From NCBI RefSeq assembly GCF_963169125.1, contig NC_084795.1, forward strand, positions 261,077,042 to 261,141,041: a stretch of DNA of 64,000 nucleotides, given 5' to 3'. Of this stretch, positions 10,604-20,108 are shown one piece after another. A model generated the notes under the pieces. The model did no database searches. It saw nothing but the letters and a program-made list of their open reading frames with translations, and had not been told where the DNA came from. The DNA is from Humulus lupulus. Taxonomy: Eukaryota > Streptophyta > Magnoliopsida > Rosales > Cannabaceae. Each line of letters begins with the position of its first letter. Within the stretch, counting starts at the first letter, position 1. A program made the position numbers and the translations under genes.

Positions 10604-13600
10604 ATGTCAGGAGAGAAAGGCAAAGGCCAGAGGACGCGCCTACGGCACCCCAGACACAAGAGCGAGCCCCAGAAATACAGGGGGGGGGTCCGAACCAATT
10701 TCGGAGGTCCAGGATTTGGGGGGGACTCTCGGAAGGGGCGAGATAGATATGCAAGAGAGGCTCGGCGGAGTCCACCCCCCTGCGTCATGAGTTTAGAACA
10801 GCGACCCCCGAAAAGTTTCAAGGGGGAAAACGACTCGATAACATTCACCGAGGAAGATGCGCGGGGGGTACACTTTCCCCACAATGATCCACTGGTGTTG
10901 ACAATTCAATTGGAAAATATGCGTGTGCATCGAGTCTTAGTTGACAACGGGAGCTCGGTGGACATCTTATATCGCCCCGCCTTGGAAAAGATGGGGCTGG
11001 GCATACGTCATCTGAAGCCCTGCCAATCATCCCTATACGGATTCACGGGGAACTCACTGCAACCCCTGGGAATGATCGAATTGACACTTACCATGGGGGA
11101 GCAACCCCGGCAGACTACAGTCATGTCTAACTTTGTTGTAGTAGATTGTGCATCAGCTTTCAATGCGGTATTGGGGAGACCATCCCTAAGAGAATTGAAA
11201 GCCATAACTTCAATATATCACTTGGTTGTTAAGTTCCCGACTCCAGGAGGGGTCGCTTGTACGAAGGGAGAGCAAAGAGAGGCAAGGGAGTGCTACAATA
11301 CCTCACTCCGTGTGCCTATGAAGCCGCGGGAACTAATGAATATGGTGATACATGAGGACCGGTGTGTGCCCACAGGGGGTCCGCAGGAGCTGGACCCCCG
11401 AGTCGTGGAGGAGTCAAGAGCAGAACTGGTGGAAGAAATAGAGGAGGTTAAGGTGACGGAGGAACCCCTAAGGAAATTGAAGATAGGGAGAAGCCTGCAA
11501 GGTGACATGAAGGAGGAATTGATGAAATTTTTGAAAGATAATCTAGACGTGTTCGCATGGAGTCATGAGGATATGGTGGGTATAGACCCCAGTGTAATGT
11601 GCCACCACCTGAATATCTCCCCAGAGGCAAGGCCCGTCAGGAAAAAGAGGCAGGCGCTAGACCCAACAAGATACGCAACATTAAAAGAGGAGGTTGACAA
11701 GCTGAAGGCCAACGGGTTCATCCGTGAGTCTTTCTACCCTGTGTGGGTGTCGAACCCAGTACTCGTGCCGAAGCCAAATGGGAAATGGAGAACTTGCGTC
11801 GATTTCACGAACCTGAATAAAGCTTGTCCTAAGGATAGCTTCTCACTTCCAAGGATAGATCAGCTAGTAGATGCGACGGCAGGACATGGGTTACTGAGTT
11901 TCATGGACGCCTACTCAGGATACAACCAGATCCCCATGAACCCAGCAGATGAAGAGCACACGTCATTCATTACAGACAAAGGGCTCTACTGTTACAAGGT
12001 GATGCCCTTCGGGCTCAAGAACGCGGGAGCCACTTATCAGAGGTTGGTGAATAAAATGTTCACTAACCAGATAGGAAGGAATATGGAGGTGTATGTGGAT
12101 GATATGTTAGTGAAGACCAAAGAAGCAACAGAGCTCAACAAGGACCTCGGTGAGATGTTCGACAAACTTAGGAAATACCGGATGAAGTTGAATCCAGTCA
12201 AGTGCACCTTCGGGGTATCCTCAGGAAAATTCTTGGGCTTCATGGTCAATTCCAGAGGCATCGAGGCCAACCCTGATAAGATAAAGGCACTAAGAGAGAT
12301 GAGCCCGCCAAAGAACAAGAAGGAAGTGCAGTGCCTGACGGGAAGGGTGGCGGCCCTTAATAGATTTATCTCAAGGTCCACCAATAAGTGCCTCCCCTTC
12401 TTCGACATCCTCAAAGGGAGCAAAAAGTTCGCTTGGGATGAAAAATGGGAGGAAGCATTTATCAAGCTAAAGGAGCACTTGGGGAAGCCACCCCTGTTGG
12501 CAAAACCTGAGAAGGGTGAGAAGTTGTACCTGTACTTGGCAGTGTCTGAGCATGCCATTAGCGCAGCCTTGGTTAAAGGAGAGAAGAAGCAGCAACAACC
12601 TGTGTATTATATCAGCAAGTGTTTGGTGGACGCAGAGAACCGATATCTGGAGATCGAAAAATTGGCCTATGCGTTAGTAGTGGCTTCGAGGAAGTTGAGA
12701 CCTTACTTCCATGCACACACAATTGAAGTCCTGACAGATAGTCCTTTGAGGCAGGTCTTACATAAACCTGAGACCTCAGGGAGGCTGATGAAATGGTCGA
12801 TCAAGCTGAGTCAATTTGACATAGTGTACACCCCAAGAGCTTCCATCAATGGACAGGTGCTAGCGGACTTTATAGTAGAGCTCACCCATCAGCCGAATGA
12901 AGAAAGGAATGAAGAAGGGGAGCAGCCTGTTACGGAGGAAGAGCGAGGGAGTTTAGAGGAATGGAGTCTACATGTTGATGGGGCATCTAATGAAGGAGGA
13001 TCCGGAGCGGGCATCATGATGACCGGGCCCAAGGGACACAGAATGTATTGCGCAATCCGATTTGGGTTTGAGGCCTCCAATAATGAGGCAGAGTACGAGG
13101 CGCTCCTGGATGGCCTGCGTTTAGCCCAGGAACTAAGAGTGACACGCCTTCATATCTTCAGTGACTCTCAATTGGTAGTATACCAAGTAAAGGGGGAGTT
13201 CCAGGCGAGGGGACCCAAGATGGCAGCCTACTTGGAGAAGGTGAAGGGCTATCTAGGACGGTTGGTGGCATATAATATAGAGCAAATTCCCAGAGAAAAG
13301 AATACCCATGCCGATGCACTCGCAAAGCTGGCATCTACCAAGGATGGTGATATCTTAGAGTCGATACCCGTGGAGTACTTACCCAAGCCCAGCATCGAAG
13401 GCGCAGACGTGCATATGATTAGTGTCCCAAGGGAGTCATGGACCGAGCCAATCAAGAGGTACCTGGAAGAAGGAACCTTGCCTGCAGACAAAAACGAGTC
13501 CCGGAGGTTGGTGTACAGAGCCGCAAGATACACCCTGGTAGATGGGGTCCTTTACAAAAGAGGATTCTCAATGCCACTCCTGCAGTGTGTAGAAGAAGAG

Positions 13601-14329
13601 GAGGCACTGAAAGTGTTAGATGAGATACATGAGGGAGAGTGCGGCAACCACGAGAGCAGACCCTCCACAGCCAGGAAGGCCATGAGACAACGATACTACT
13701 GGCCCTCCATGGAGAGAGATGCGCATGACTTTGCCATGAAATGCGACAAATGCCAGAGGCACGCCAACTACCCTCGGAAACCCCCAAGTGAACTGACCAG
13801 CATGACCAGCCCCTGGCCCTTCGCTATCTGGGGGATAGACTTGATCGGCGCTCTTCCTACAGGCAGGGGTGGAGCGAAATATGCGGTAGTGGCAGTGGAC
13901 TACTTCACTAAGTTGGTAGAAGCAGAACCCCTTGTGAAGATAACCGCCAAACACATCACCTCTTTTGTCAACAAATTCATTGTTTGTAGATATGGAGTAC
14001 CCTACAAAGTTATTTCTGACAATGGTACCCAATTCGAGGGAGGAGCTTTCGAGGAGTATTTTAGGGAAAGGGGCACAAGGAGGAGTTTCTCCGCAGTCGT
14101 GCACCCACAGGTCAATGGACAAGTGGAGGCCATAAATAGGGTCCTTAAGAAGAACTTAAAGACAAAGCTAGAGAAGATGAAGGGAGCCTGGGTAGATGAG
14201 CTACCAAATGTGATGTGGGCTTACAGAACCACCCCACGCACGACTACTGGGGAGTCCCCGTTCTCCTTGGCTTACAAATGCGAGGCCGTGCTCTCGGTTG
14301 AGATGCGAGTTGAGTCCCACAGAGTATAG
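10604..14329 (+). CDS. pol: G1 pol: protease, reverse transcriptase, two RNase H domains, integrase (1,241-codon open frame)
   Basis: This is the longest open frame in the window. The protease has the active-site motif DNGSS (residues 114-118). Reverse transcriptase runs from 'PVRKKRQALDP' (about residue 341), has 'LVPKPNGKWRTCVDF', and carries the catalytic YVDD at residues 497-500. The first RNase H, on the RT C-terminus, includes 'LTDSPLRQVLHKPE'. A second, archaeal-type RNase H begins 'LHVDGASNEGGSGAG' (catalytic Asp about 792) and ends near 'NTHADALAKLAS'. Integrase has an HHCC finger and a DD35E triad at Asp1079, Asp1139 and Glu1175. The frame has no independent start and is in register with gag, so it would be made as a fusion. 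A TAG at 14327 cuts the integrase tail. Double RNase H places it in the Tat clade. Confidence 0.95.
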   Translation: MSGEKGKGQRTRLRHPRHKSEPQKYRGGVRTNFGGPGFGGDSRKGRDRYAREARRSPPPCVMSLEQRPPKSFKGENDSITFTEEDARGVHFPHNDPLVLTIQLENMRVHRVLVDNGSSVDILYRPALEKMGLGIRHLKPCQSSLYGFTGNSLQPLGMIELTLTMGEQPRQTTVMSNFVVVDCASAFNAVLGRPSLRELKAITSIYHLVVKFPTPGGVACTKGEQREARECYNTSLRVPMKPRELMNMVIHEDRCVPTGGPQELDPRVVEESRAELVEEIEEVKVTEEPLRKLKIGRSLQGDMKEELMKFLKDNLDVFAWSHEDMVGIDPSVMCHHLNISPEARPVRKKRQALDPTRYATLKEEVDKLKANGFIRESFYPVWVSNPVLVPKPNGKWRTCVDFTNLNKACPKDSFSLPRIDQLVDATAGHGLLSFMDAYSGYNQIPMNPADEEHTSFITDKGLYCYKVMPFGLKNAGATYQRLVNKMFTNQIGRNMEVYVDDMLVKTKEATELNKDLGEMFDKLRKYRMKLNPVKCTFGVSSGKFLGFMVNSRGIEANPDKIKALREMSPPKNKKEVQCLTGRVAALNRFISRSTNKCLPFFDILKGSKKFAWDEKWEEAFIKLKEHLGKPPLLAKPEKGEKLYLYLAVSEHAISAALVKGEKKQQQPVYYISKCLVDAENRYLEIEKLAYALVVASRKLRPYFHAHTIEVLTDSPLRQVLHKPETSGRLMKWSIKLSQFDIVYTPRASINGQVLADFIVELTHQPNEERNEEGEQPVTEEERGSLEEWSLHVDGASNEGGSGAGIMMTGPKGHRMYCAIRFGFEASNNEAEYEALLDGLRLAQELRVTRLHIFSDSQLVVYQVKGEFQARGPKMAAYLEKVKGYLGRLVAYNIEQIPREKNTHADALAKLASTKDGDILESIPVEYLPKPSIEGADVHMISVPRESWTEPIKRYLEEGTLPADKNESRRLVYRAARYTLVDGVLYKRGFSMPLLQCVEEEEALKVLDEIHEGECGNHESRPSTARKAMRQRYYWPSMERDAHDFAMKCDKCQRHANYPRKPPSELTSMTSPWPFAIWGIDLIGALPTGRGGAKYAVVAVDYFTKLVEAEPLVKITAKHITSFVNKFIVCRYGVPYKVISDNGTQFEGGAFEEYFRERGTRRSFSAVVHPQVNGQVEAINRVLKKNLKTKLEKMKGAWVDELPNVMWAYRTTPRTTTGESPFSLAYKCEAVLSVEMRVESHRV

Positions 14330-14673
14330 GCATATGGAGACGAGGTCAACCGCATAGCCTTGGCCGAAAGCTTAGACATGCTTGAAGAGAAGGGAGAAAA
14401 AGTGCAAATGAGGGTGGAAGTATACCAACAGCGCGTCGCAAGGTACTACAATTCGAGGGTGCGAGAGAGAACTTTCAAATTTGGTGACTTGGTGCTAAGG
14501 AAGGTACTCCCTAACACACGAGACCCAGGAGCAGGAGTGCTGGGGGCGAACTGGGAGGGGCCCTACCAGGTTGCTTAGTGCATACCCCCGAACACTTACA
14601 AGCTGGCGCGCATGGACGACACCATCATACCCCGAGCATGGAGCGCGGAGCACCTAAGGAAGTACTACCATTA
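14330..14673 (+). pseudogene. G1 integrase C-terminal tail beyond the TAG stop
   Basis: The same frame continues after TAG 14327-14329 with 'YQQRVARYYNSRVRERTF' (about 14423-14476) and 'GVLGANWEGPYQVA' (14534-14575). A second TAG lies at 14576-14578, and the frame ends 'AEHLRKYYH' at TAA 14671-14673. These are the usual C-terminal DNA-binding residues of Tat integrase. They are lost from this copy by two amber codons, with no frameshift. Confidence 0.9.
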
Positions 14674-14960
14674 AGGCGCACACGTCCAATGATAAAAGGG
14701 CAAGTGTTTCACGCTGTCTTAATATGATAGGGAGAAATCAAAGAGGTTACTTAGATAGCCTCCTGAGTAGGTGTGAGTCTTTTTATTTTATTTTCTATGA
14801 AAATCTCCTATGTACCATTACAACTATTTGTACGAGACTGTTTGTTACGAATGTGATGAATGAAACTGCATGTTATGGATGAAACTGCTTGCGACCTCAT
14901 GTGTTATTTTCCTTCACTACGTGGGCATCAGCCAAAGTGTCTGCCGAAATAAATTTCACC

Positions 14961-14976
14961 AGACACTTGGGGGGCA
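14961..14976 (+). other. Internal polypurine-tract-like run in G1
   Basis: The sequence 'agacacttggggggca' lies about 290 bases after the pol stop. It closely resembles the terminal tract 'tagactggggggca' (18880-18893), which primes plus-strand synthesis next to the 3' LTR. It could be a second priming site or a relic of an older 3' end. G3 has a similar run at 57488-57498. Confidence 0.55.
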
Positions 14977-15057
14977 GGATAGGAGGTGACAGCATGCGGC
15001 TAGAAAAGGGAACCTAAAAAGGGCCCTCCAACGAAGGATCCTAAAAAGGACCCCTTG

Positions 15058-15163
15058 CCCTCCTAAAAAGGAGGCCCCTAAAAGGGACCCTCTACCAAGA
15101 GGACCCCTAGCCCTTCTAAAAAGGAGGCCCCTAAAAAAGGACCCTCTACCAAGAGGATCCTAA
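15058..15163. repeat. 53-bp tandem repeat, two copies, in G1 spacer
   Basis: Two copies begin at about 15058 and 15111, with the core 'aaaaaggaggcccctaaaa' followed by 'accctctaccaagagga'. Partial copies of 'cctaaaaaggg' surround them (15010-15180). Confidence 0.75.
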
Positions 15164-15806
15164 AAAGGGCCCTCCATCAGGAGGAAGTGACCCAAAAACA
15201 AAGGAACCCCCTATACTAGGGCCTTAAACGAAGTCCTTACAAGACATCCCCTTACAAGGCATCCCTTGGGATCACAAGGATTAGCTACCCTTGTGAACAC
15301 CAAGGGAGGCCATAGGGACTTACAAAAAATGTATGGTGACGATAATAATAATAAGTCTAGAGTGGCCACCAAGCCGCCTAGCCGAAAAGGGTCCCAAAGG
15401 AGACCCTTGCAAAAATAGTACTATGAATAACGACAAGAAGGACGCTTCTCGCAAAGAAATAATAAGCGCGCACAAGAATATATAAAAGGATAGCTAGGAC
15501 CCAAGGGGTCAAACTATCCTTATAAGAGTAACCAAGAGGCACGAAAAGAGGTCCCAGTGAACCCTCTCGCATGGGCTCCAAAGGACCTCCAGCCTGGTAA
15601 ATAAAAGAGAGGAACCAACCAAACCCCATCATACAGGCTTAAAAGGGCCTCAAATGCAGTAGAACAAGAAATAAACAGCAACACATGTATTTATACATTA
15701 GAAAAAATAAAAGAGTTCTTGAAATAGTACAAGAGTTACCAAAAGAAAAGTAGCAGTGATGATGATATTACAAAGTTAAAAAAAAAAAAAAAAAAGCAAG
15801 GCTACT

Positions 15807-16346
15807 TTAGGGCCTCCTAAAGTGGGCACTCCACAAGGCCGCTCGAGCAACGACATGTTCACCAAAGGAGGAGAAGTCAAAATTAGGATCCTGCCTCCAC
15901 ACATTGTAAAGAGCACAATCTATGGACCTGCGCTCGGTGGTGACCTTCTCCGCCTCCAAGGAAGCCATCGCCGCCTCCAAGGAAGCCCTCTCCGCCTCCA
16001 AGGAAGCATTCCTCTCCTGCGCTGACTGTAGTTCGGCCCTAAGGGCCTCAACTTCGGTCTCCAATTGAGTAACTCTCTGCTACGATGCAGCCGCAGCGAC
16101 CTTGGCCTCCTGGAGGTCGCGCTCCAAGCATTTAACCTTGCCCTTTAGCTTCTTGGTCTTGGCCTTTACTTTCTCCCTCTTTGAGAACAAGTTGGAAAAC
16201 TTAGTCCGGGCCTTTGAAAACTTGACCTTGGTTTCGTTAAGCTCATTTTCGAGCTCCTGGACCCGGGTTGTGAGGCAGTCCCTCTCAGCAGTAGATGCGG
16301 AGAGGGTGCCGGACGTGTCAGCATACCGAAGAGACACGGTGTAGAT
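15807..16346 (-). other. Coiled-coil exon 3 of the G1 antisense gene
   Basis: After the acceptor at 16347 the exon opens with 'IYTVSLRYADTSGTLSAS'. It then runs in Leu/Glu/Lys-rich heptads ('VQELENELNETKVKFSKA', 'LEAERASLEAAMASLEAEK'). Short repeats of 'SLEAE' come from a 15-base DNA repeat at 15950-16010. It ends at TAA 15809-15807. One TAG (16082-16080) interrupts it. The G3 counterpart (58866-58367) has the same layout. Confidence 0.75.
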
Positions 16347-18299
16347 CTGCACAAGAAATTCAATGGTATCAACGATAAGTAACAAAAAGAAAAACACATG
16401 TACATCTATACATAATAATAATCAACGCAAGGTGCAAGAACTCACCCAGGCCACGGCGCGCCTTAGGGTGTCCCCAAGGTCTGGCTGAGTCACATTCCCT
16501 AGACCCCTCCATTCGGATACAGGAAGGCCCGAGGCAATTTGAATGTAACGCTGCCCATAAGATGAGGCCATCCTAGTCACCCAAGGCTCCGCCTCCGTAC
16601 CGGGAGCATCTGGTTGGACAGGGACGGACGACCCGCTCGCCGAAGCGAGAGGGGGCGCAGGGAAGGAGAAAAACTGAGACCCTGGTAGATTAGAGGGGGG
16701 CTCCGCAAGGTCAACGAAATCAGCCCCCGATGGTCCAATGTCGTGTGGAACCTGAGGGAAGGCGTCGCAGCCACCAAGGTCAGGGGAAGCATAACCTCCC
16801 GATGCGACATACTAGTCCTGAGGTTGAAAGGCCATGTCCTGGTCGTGGGATCCATAAGGTGGGCATCCCCCGGGGGACAGGGGGCGCTGGTGAGACCCCC
16901 CACATCTCAAGGGGGGCGTCCTCCATCTCTTCCTCGGCCTCACCACCGTCGAGGAACGGCTCGGCCGACGTAGCCATAGTCTTCTTAGACGCAGTAATTG
17001 ACCACAGGAGCTTGGGGTCCGAGACCGGGGACAACTGGTGGCGGTTGAGATTTTCCACGGTAAATATGGACGCCGCCTTCTTCAGGGCGGAGTCTGCACT
17101 GATGAGGTCATTTATGGCCTCCGCCTCCGTCCCAATGATCGCAAGATCAGCAAATTGCTCTGCATGATCCACGCCAATGTCAGTACAAGCAAGAGTACAA
17201 AACCGTAAGTTCTAACAAAAAAAAAAGGAAGACCAGGGTACTTACTGGGGTCGTCGTGAAAGTGTTCACGGACAGAAAGAGGACCCTCCACGATGAAAAA
17301 GTCTTGGTTCCAAGTCCCCATGTTGGATACTGAGCCCTCTATCAGGGGGAGCTCGCTATTGGCTTTCTGCAGATAGTAAAAGCCCTTGGACTCGGGGGAT
17401 CCCATGAGGTTGTACAAGAAGTGCACCTCTTGTGCCATAGGAGCGCGGTTAGCCCGTTCCTTGAACCAAACAAAAAGGCAGCTGAGGGTCAACCAACTGT
17501 TGGGTGACAGCTGAAGGGGGGCCAGGTTGAAGTAGTTAAGTACCGCCACGAAAAACGGGTGCAAGGGAATAGTGCCACCCACCTTCAAGATGTGTTCGCT
17601 CAAAGCCACACGACCCTCCCTGGGGCGGTCGGCCCGGCAAGCCTCCTGAGGAGCATATAGGGTGTATTCTGGAGGAATACGGTAGTGCTTCACGATTTCC
17701 TTCAATTTGTTCGCAGACACATGTGACACCAGACTGGACGCCAGTAAAGGGGCGTCGTCCTCCTCCTGGATAGATACCTGTCAGCGTGCTTTCGGCATAT
17801 CTGCAAAATCAAAAGAAAGATGTGAGGGGGAGGCAGAACACTTGACCCTCCATTTTTTCTTCCTAGCAAGAGTTTTCCATCGAGGGAGCAACGGCGGAAG
17901 CACTAAGCTGGGAAAATTCGAGACTAGGGGTCGGGGAGAGGTGCTAAAAGCACCACGACCATCATCAGGCGAGGATGGGCTGGGAGGTTCTGGCGGAAGG
18001 TGTCCCTCCATAAACTCTAACTTCCACCATAATTCAAAAAGGGTCATCGTAAGGCGCGCTACATGGTCACTATGGTCTGGGGGTGAAGGTCCTCCGTCTC
18101 CTCTCGACACCGAGTCAATTTCGCTCTCTACTACCTAAATTTTGCGCCTAAGTTCAGCAAGGTACTCAAGGTGGCGGATGCGGGCCTGCCTTAAGGAGTC
18201 ATAATCTTGGTGAGGGTTGCCCTCAGGGGACTTTGAATCTGAGGACAGGTCGATAAATTCAGCCCCCGGAGGTATGTCGGACGGGCCGTCACTGGCCAT
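15807..18299 (-). pseudogene. G1 antisense gene: spliced Transposase_28-like protein with C-terminal coiled coil
   Basis: It lies on the strand opposite gag-pol. Proposed ATG is 18299 ('MASDGPSDIPPGAEF'). Exons are 18299-17246, 17159-16446 and 16346-15807. Intron 1 has GT at 17245 and AG at 17160; joining gives an intact codon and keeps the frame. Intron 2 (GTGAGT...TGCAG, 16445-16347) is phase 0. Exon 1 has the domain of Pfam's 'putative gypsy type transposon' family: 'YRIPPEYTLYAP' and 'PLHPFFVAVLNYFNLAPLQL' (about 17590-17500). Exon 3 is a charged coiled coil ending 'ALYNVWRQDPNFDFSSFGEH'. Breaks: TAG 18137-18135, TGA 17783-17781, a frameshift near 16870, TAG near 16808 and TAG 16082-16080. 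Function is unknown. About 768 residues if restored. Confidence 0.82.
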
Positions 18300-18826
18300 G
18301 AGACCTCGTCCCGAAAGCGAAAAGGCGGTTCGCGTATAAATGAGGGGATGGCAACAAAACACAAAGGAATAGGCTTAATATCTCATGCAAGCATCCTAAA
18401 TGGCCCACTACAGGGTATAAAAAAGCAGGGCATGTGTGTAGTCAAACTCACTACGAGCTCAGGCTAAGGTACCCCATCCCGAATAATGCTAGTTTGGACC
18501 CGATAAAAAAATAAAAGGGAGAAGGAAAGAAAATATACCTCAAGCGGTTAAGAGGGCGAGGCTGGGGTCAAAAGGAGGTCGAGGGGCGAAAAGCACCAAA
18601 AGGACGAAAATGTGTGTCTCCAAGAATGGACCAGAAAGATGTGTTAGTCTTCAAATAGTCATGCCAAGAAATCAGCTAAAAAAAAAAGTGATGAAATGGT
18701 GAAAATGAAGTGAAAAAGTAAAATAAAAAGAACTATGGAAAAAATGAGGTTGTGAGGGATTGAAGGGCTCTCCAAACCACTAAACCAGAGAAGTGAGGTG
18801 AAAATATTAGGCCATGCATGAGGACC

Positions 18827-18834
18827 TATTTATA
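18827..18834 (-). promoter_or_regulatory. Putative TATA box driving the G1 antisense gene
   Basis: TATAAATA on the minus strand (plus strand 'tatttata') lies about 530 bases upstream of the antisense ATG and 62 bases inside the 3' LTR border. A pyrimidine-rich 'TTTTCACCTCACTTC' stretch follows downstream. The same box occurs at the equivalent place in G3 (61865-61872), followed by 'CATTTCACTTTCTCACC'. This argues for an internal antisense promoter rather than readthrough from the LTR. Confidence 0.6.
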
Positions 18835-18879
18835 AGGATCAAGGTGAATAGTCTACAAGAGCACCTAAAGGCCCTCTCC

Positions 18880-18895
18880 TAGACTGGGGGGCAAG
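18880..18895 (+). other. Polypurine tract of G1
   Basis: The sequence 'tagactggggggcaag' directly abuts the TG of the 3' LTR (18896). This is the position and composition of the plus-strand primer. Confidence 0.8.
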
Positions 18896-20103
18896 TGTTG
18901 ATGCTCAAAATATCATCAAGGGAAAATATGAGGCCAAGGCAAGGCCCTTGAGCCGCCATTGTCTCGAGAAGCCATCACACCACCTCGCTCGGCCCCAACG
19001 CCAAGTGGCCTCGCATGGCCATGCCCCATGCACACGGCCGCACCACCTGAAGGGCCTCGCGAGGGGTCTCGGCCACGCCACCTGAAGGGCCTCGCCAGAT
19101 GTCTCGGCCATGCCACCCGAAGGGCCTCGCGTGATGTCTCGGCCGCACCACCTGAAGGGCCTCGCAAGAGGTCACGGCCACGCCACCTGAACGGCCTCGC
19201 GAGGGGTCTCGGCCACGCCACCCGAAGGGCCTCGCGAGATGTCTCAGCCGCACCACCCGAGTGGCCTCGCCTCATAGGCCGTAGTGGCCTCACCATAGGT
19301 CGAAGTGGCCTCGCCTCATAGGCCCGAGTGGCCTCGCCTCATAGGCCGAAGTGGCCTCGCCGTGGTAGCCCCGACATCGGGCCACGGCGCCCATGGCCTC
19401 ATGAGGGCCACATCCACAACACACTCGACCTCGTGGGCGGCCAAAGAGCCACGCCATCAATAGGTCTTCCAAGGGGGCCTCGCGAAGGAACGGGAGCCAC
19501 GCCACCTGGTGGCCACGTGAGCGGAGCCATACACCAAGGGTCCCATTCCTTACATCTTGAGACCCTTATGCTTAGAGACTCCAGTACGAGTCAAATGGGA
19601 CATACTTGTACGATCTAATACTGGGTACGGACGCCCGTACCAGTGGGACTGCTGGGATAAGAGTCATGGTCCGTACGTCTACAGCCAAAGGTCAGAGCCG
19701 ACACCACTACCCCCTGCGCCACTATGCCAGCCACCACTCATCAGACATGGGTACAGACAAGTAGTGGAGGCATTCTCTTGACACCTGCTCCTGTACTGGA
19801 TGTACGACCACAACCTCTAAAGTCACTCCCCTGACATAGTACTTATGTACCCCTTGGTCTCTTGGACCACTATGTACCTAAGGCCATTAGAGCCTACTAT
19901 AAAATGAACTCTAACACCACCTGAAAGGGGGTTGGAAATTTTACTGTAGCAAAGGCTTGAGTGTGAATGAAATACTGAATTCTCCATTATTGTTCTATCA
20001 TTGTTCTTGAGTGATTGTTTAAGTTTCTACAACTTTTCCATTAGAGATCTTGATTTGATAATTTTTCCAACTCAACTTAGTTGACGAGTTCTCACCATCA
20101 ACA
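18896..20103 (+). repeat. G1 3' LTR
   Basis: The 1,208-bp LTR starts TGTTGATG and ends CATCAACA, followed by TSD CTTTC (20104-20108). It holds six 35-bp units (19043-19252) against seven in the 5' LTR, which accounts for 35 of the 42 bases of length difference. A TATA box lies at 19898-19904. Confidence 0.95.
19043..19252. repeat. 35-bp tandem array, 6 units, in G1 3' LTR
   Basis: Six exact-length units begin at 19043, 19078, 19113, 19148, 19183 and 19218. They are homologous to the seven-unit array at 7675-7919. Confidence 0.95.
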
Positions 20104-20108
20104 CTTTC

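Larger units (their letters stand above)
14674..15806 (+). other. G1 non-coding spacer between pol and the antisense gene
   Basis: No convincing coding sequence is seen. The spacer holds an internal purine tract (14961-14976), a 53-bp tandem repeat (15058-15163), an A-run (15777-15795), and the presumed 3' non-coding region of the antisense gene. Confidence 0.7.
7528..20103 (+). mobile_element. G1: full-length Tat-like Ty3/gypsy retrotransposon
   Basis: The 12.6-kb element has two LTRs (7528-8777 and 18896-20103), a matching 5-bp TSD CTTTC (7523-7527 and 20104-20108), a primer-binding region just after the 5' LTR, and a purine tract just before the 3' LTR. The order is gag, protease, reverse transcriptase, RNase H, second RNase H, integrase, then a 4.2-kb 3' region with a spliced antisense gene. 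The double RNase H and the extra 3' gene are hallmarks of the Tat lineage. Over the last 540 bases the LTRs differ at about eight sites plus one indel of about 12 bases, so the insertion is fairly young. It sits inside the copia gag, whose frame continues at 20109. Confidence 0.95.

Noticed and set aside
12037..12558. 173-codon minus-strand frame opposite pol
   Set aside because: It is a shadow of the well-conserved RT/RNase H coding on the plus strand; its composition follows pol codons.
14330..18895. Envelope-like gene after pol
   Set aside because: No signal peptide, transmembrane or coiled fusion region on the plus strand; the coding signal here is on the minus strand and is Transposase_28-like.
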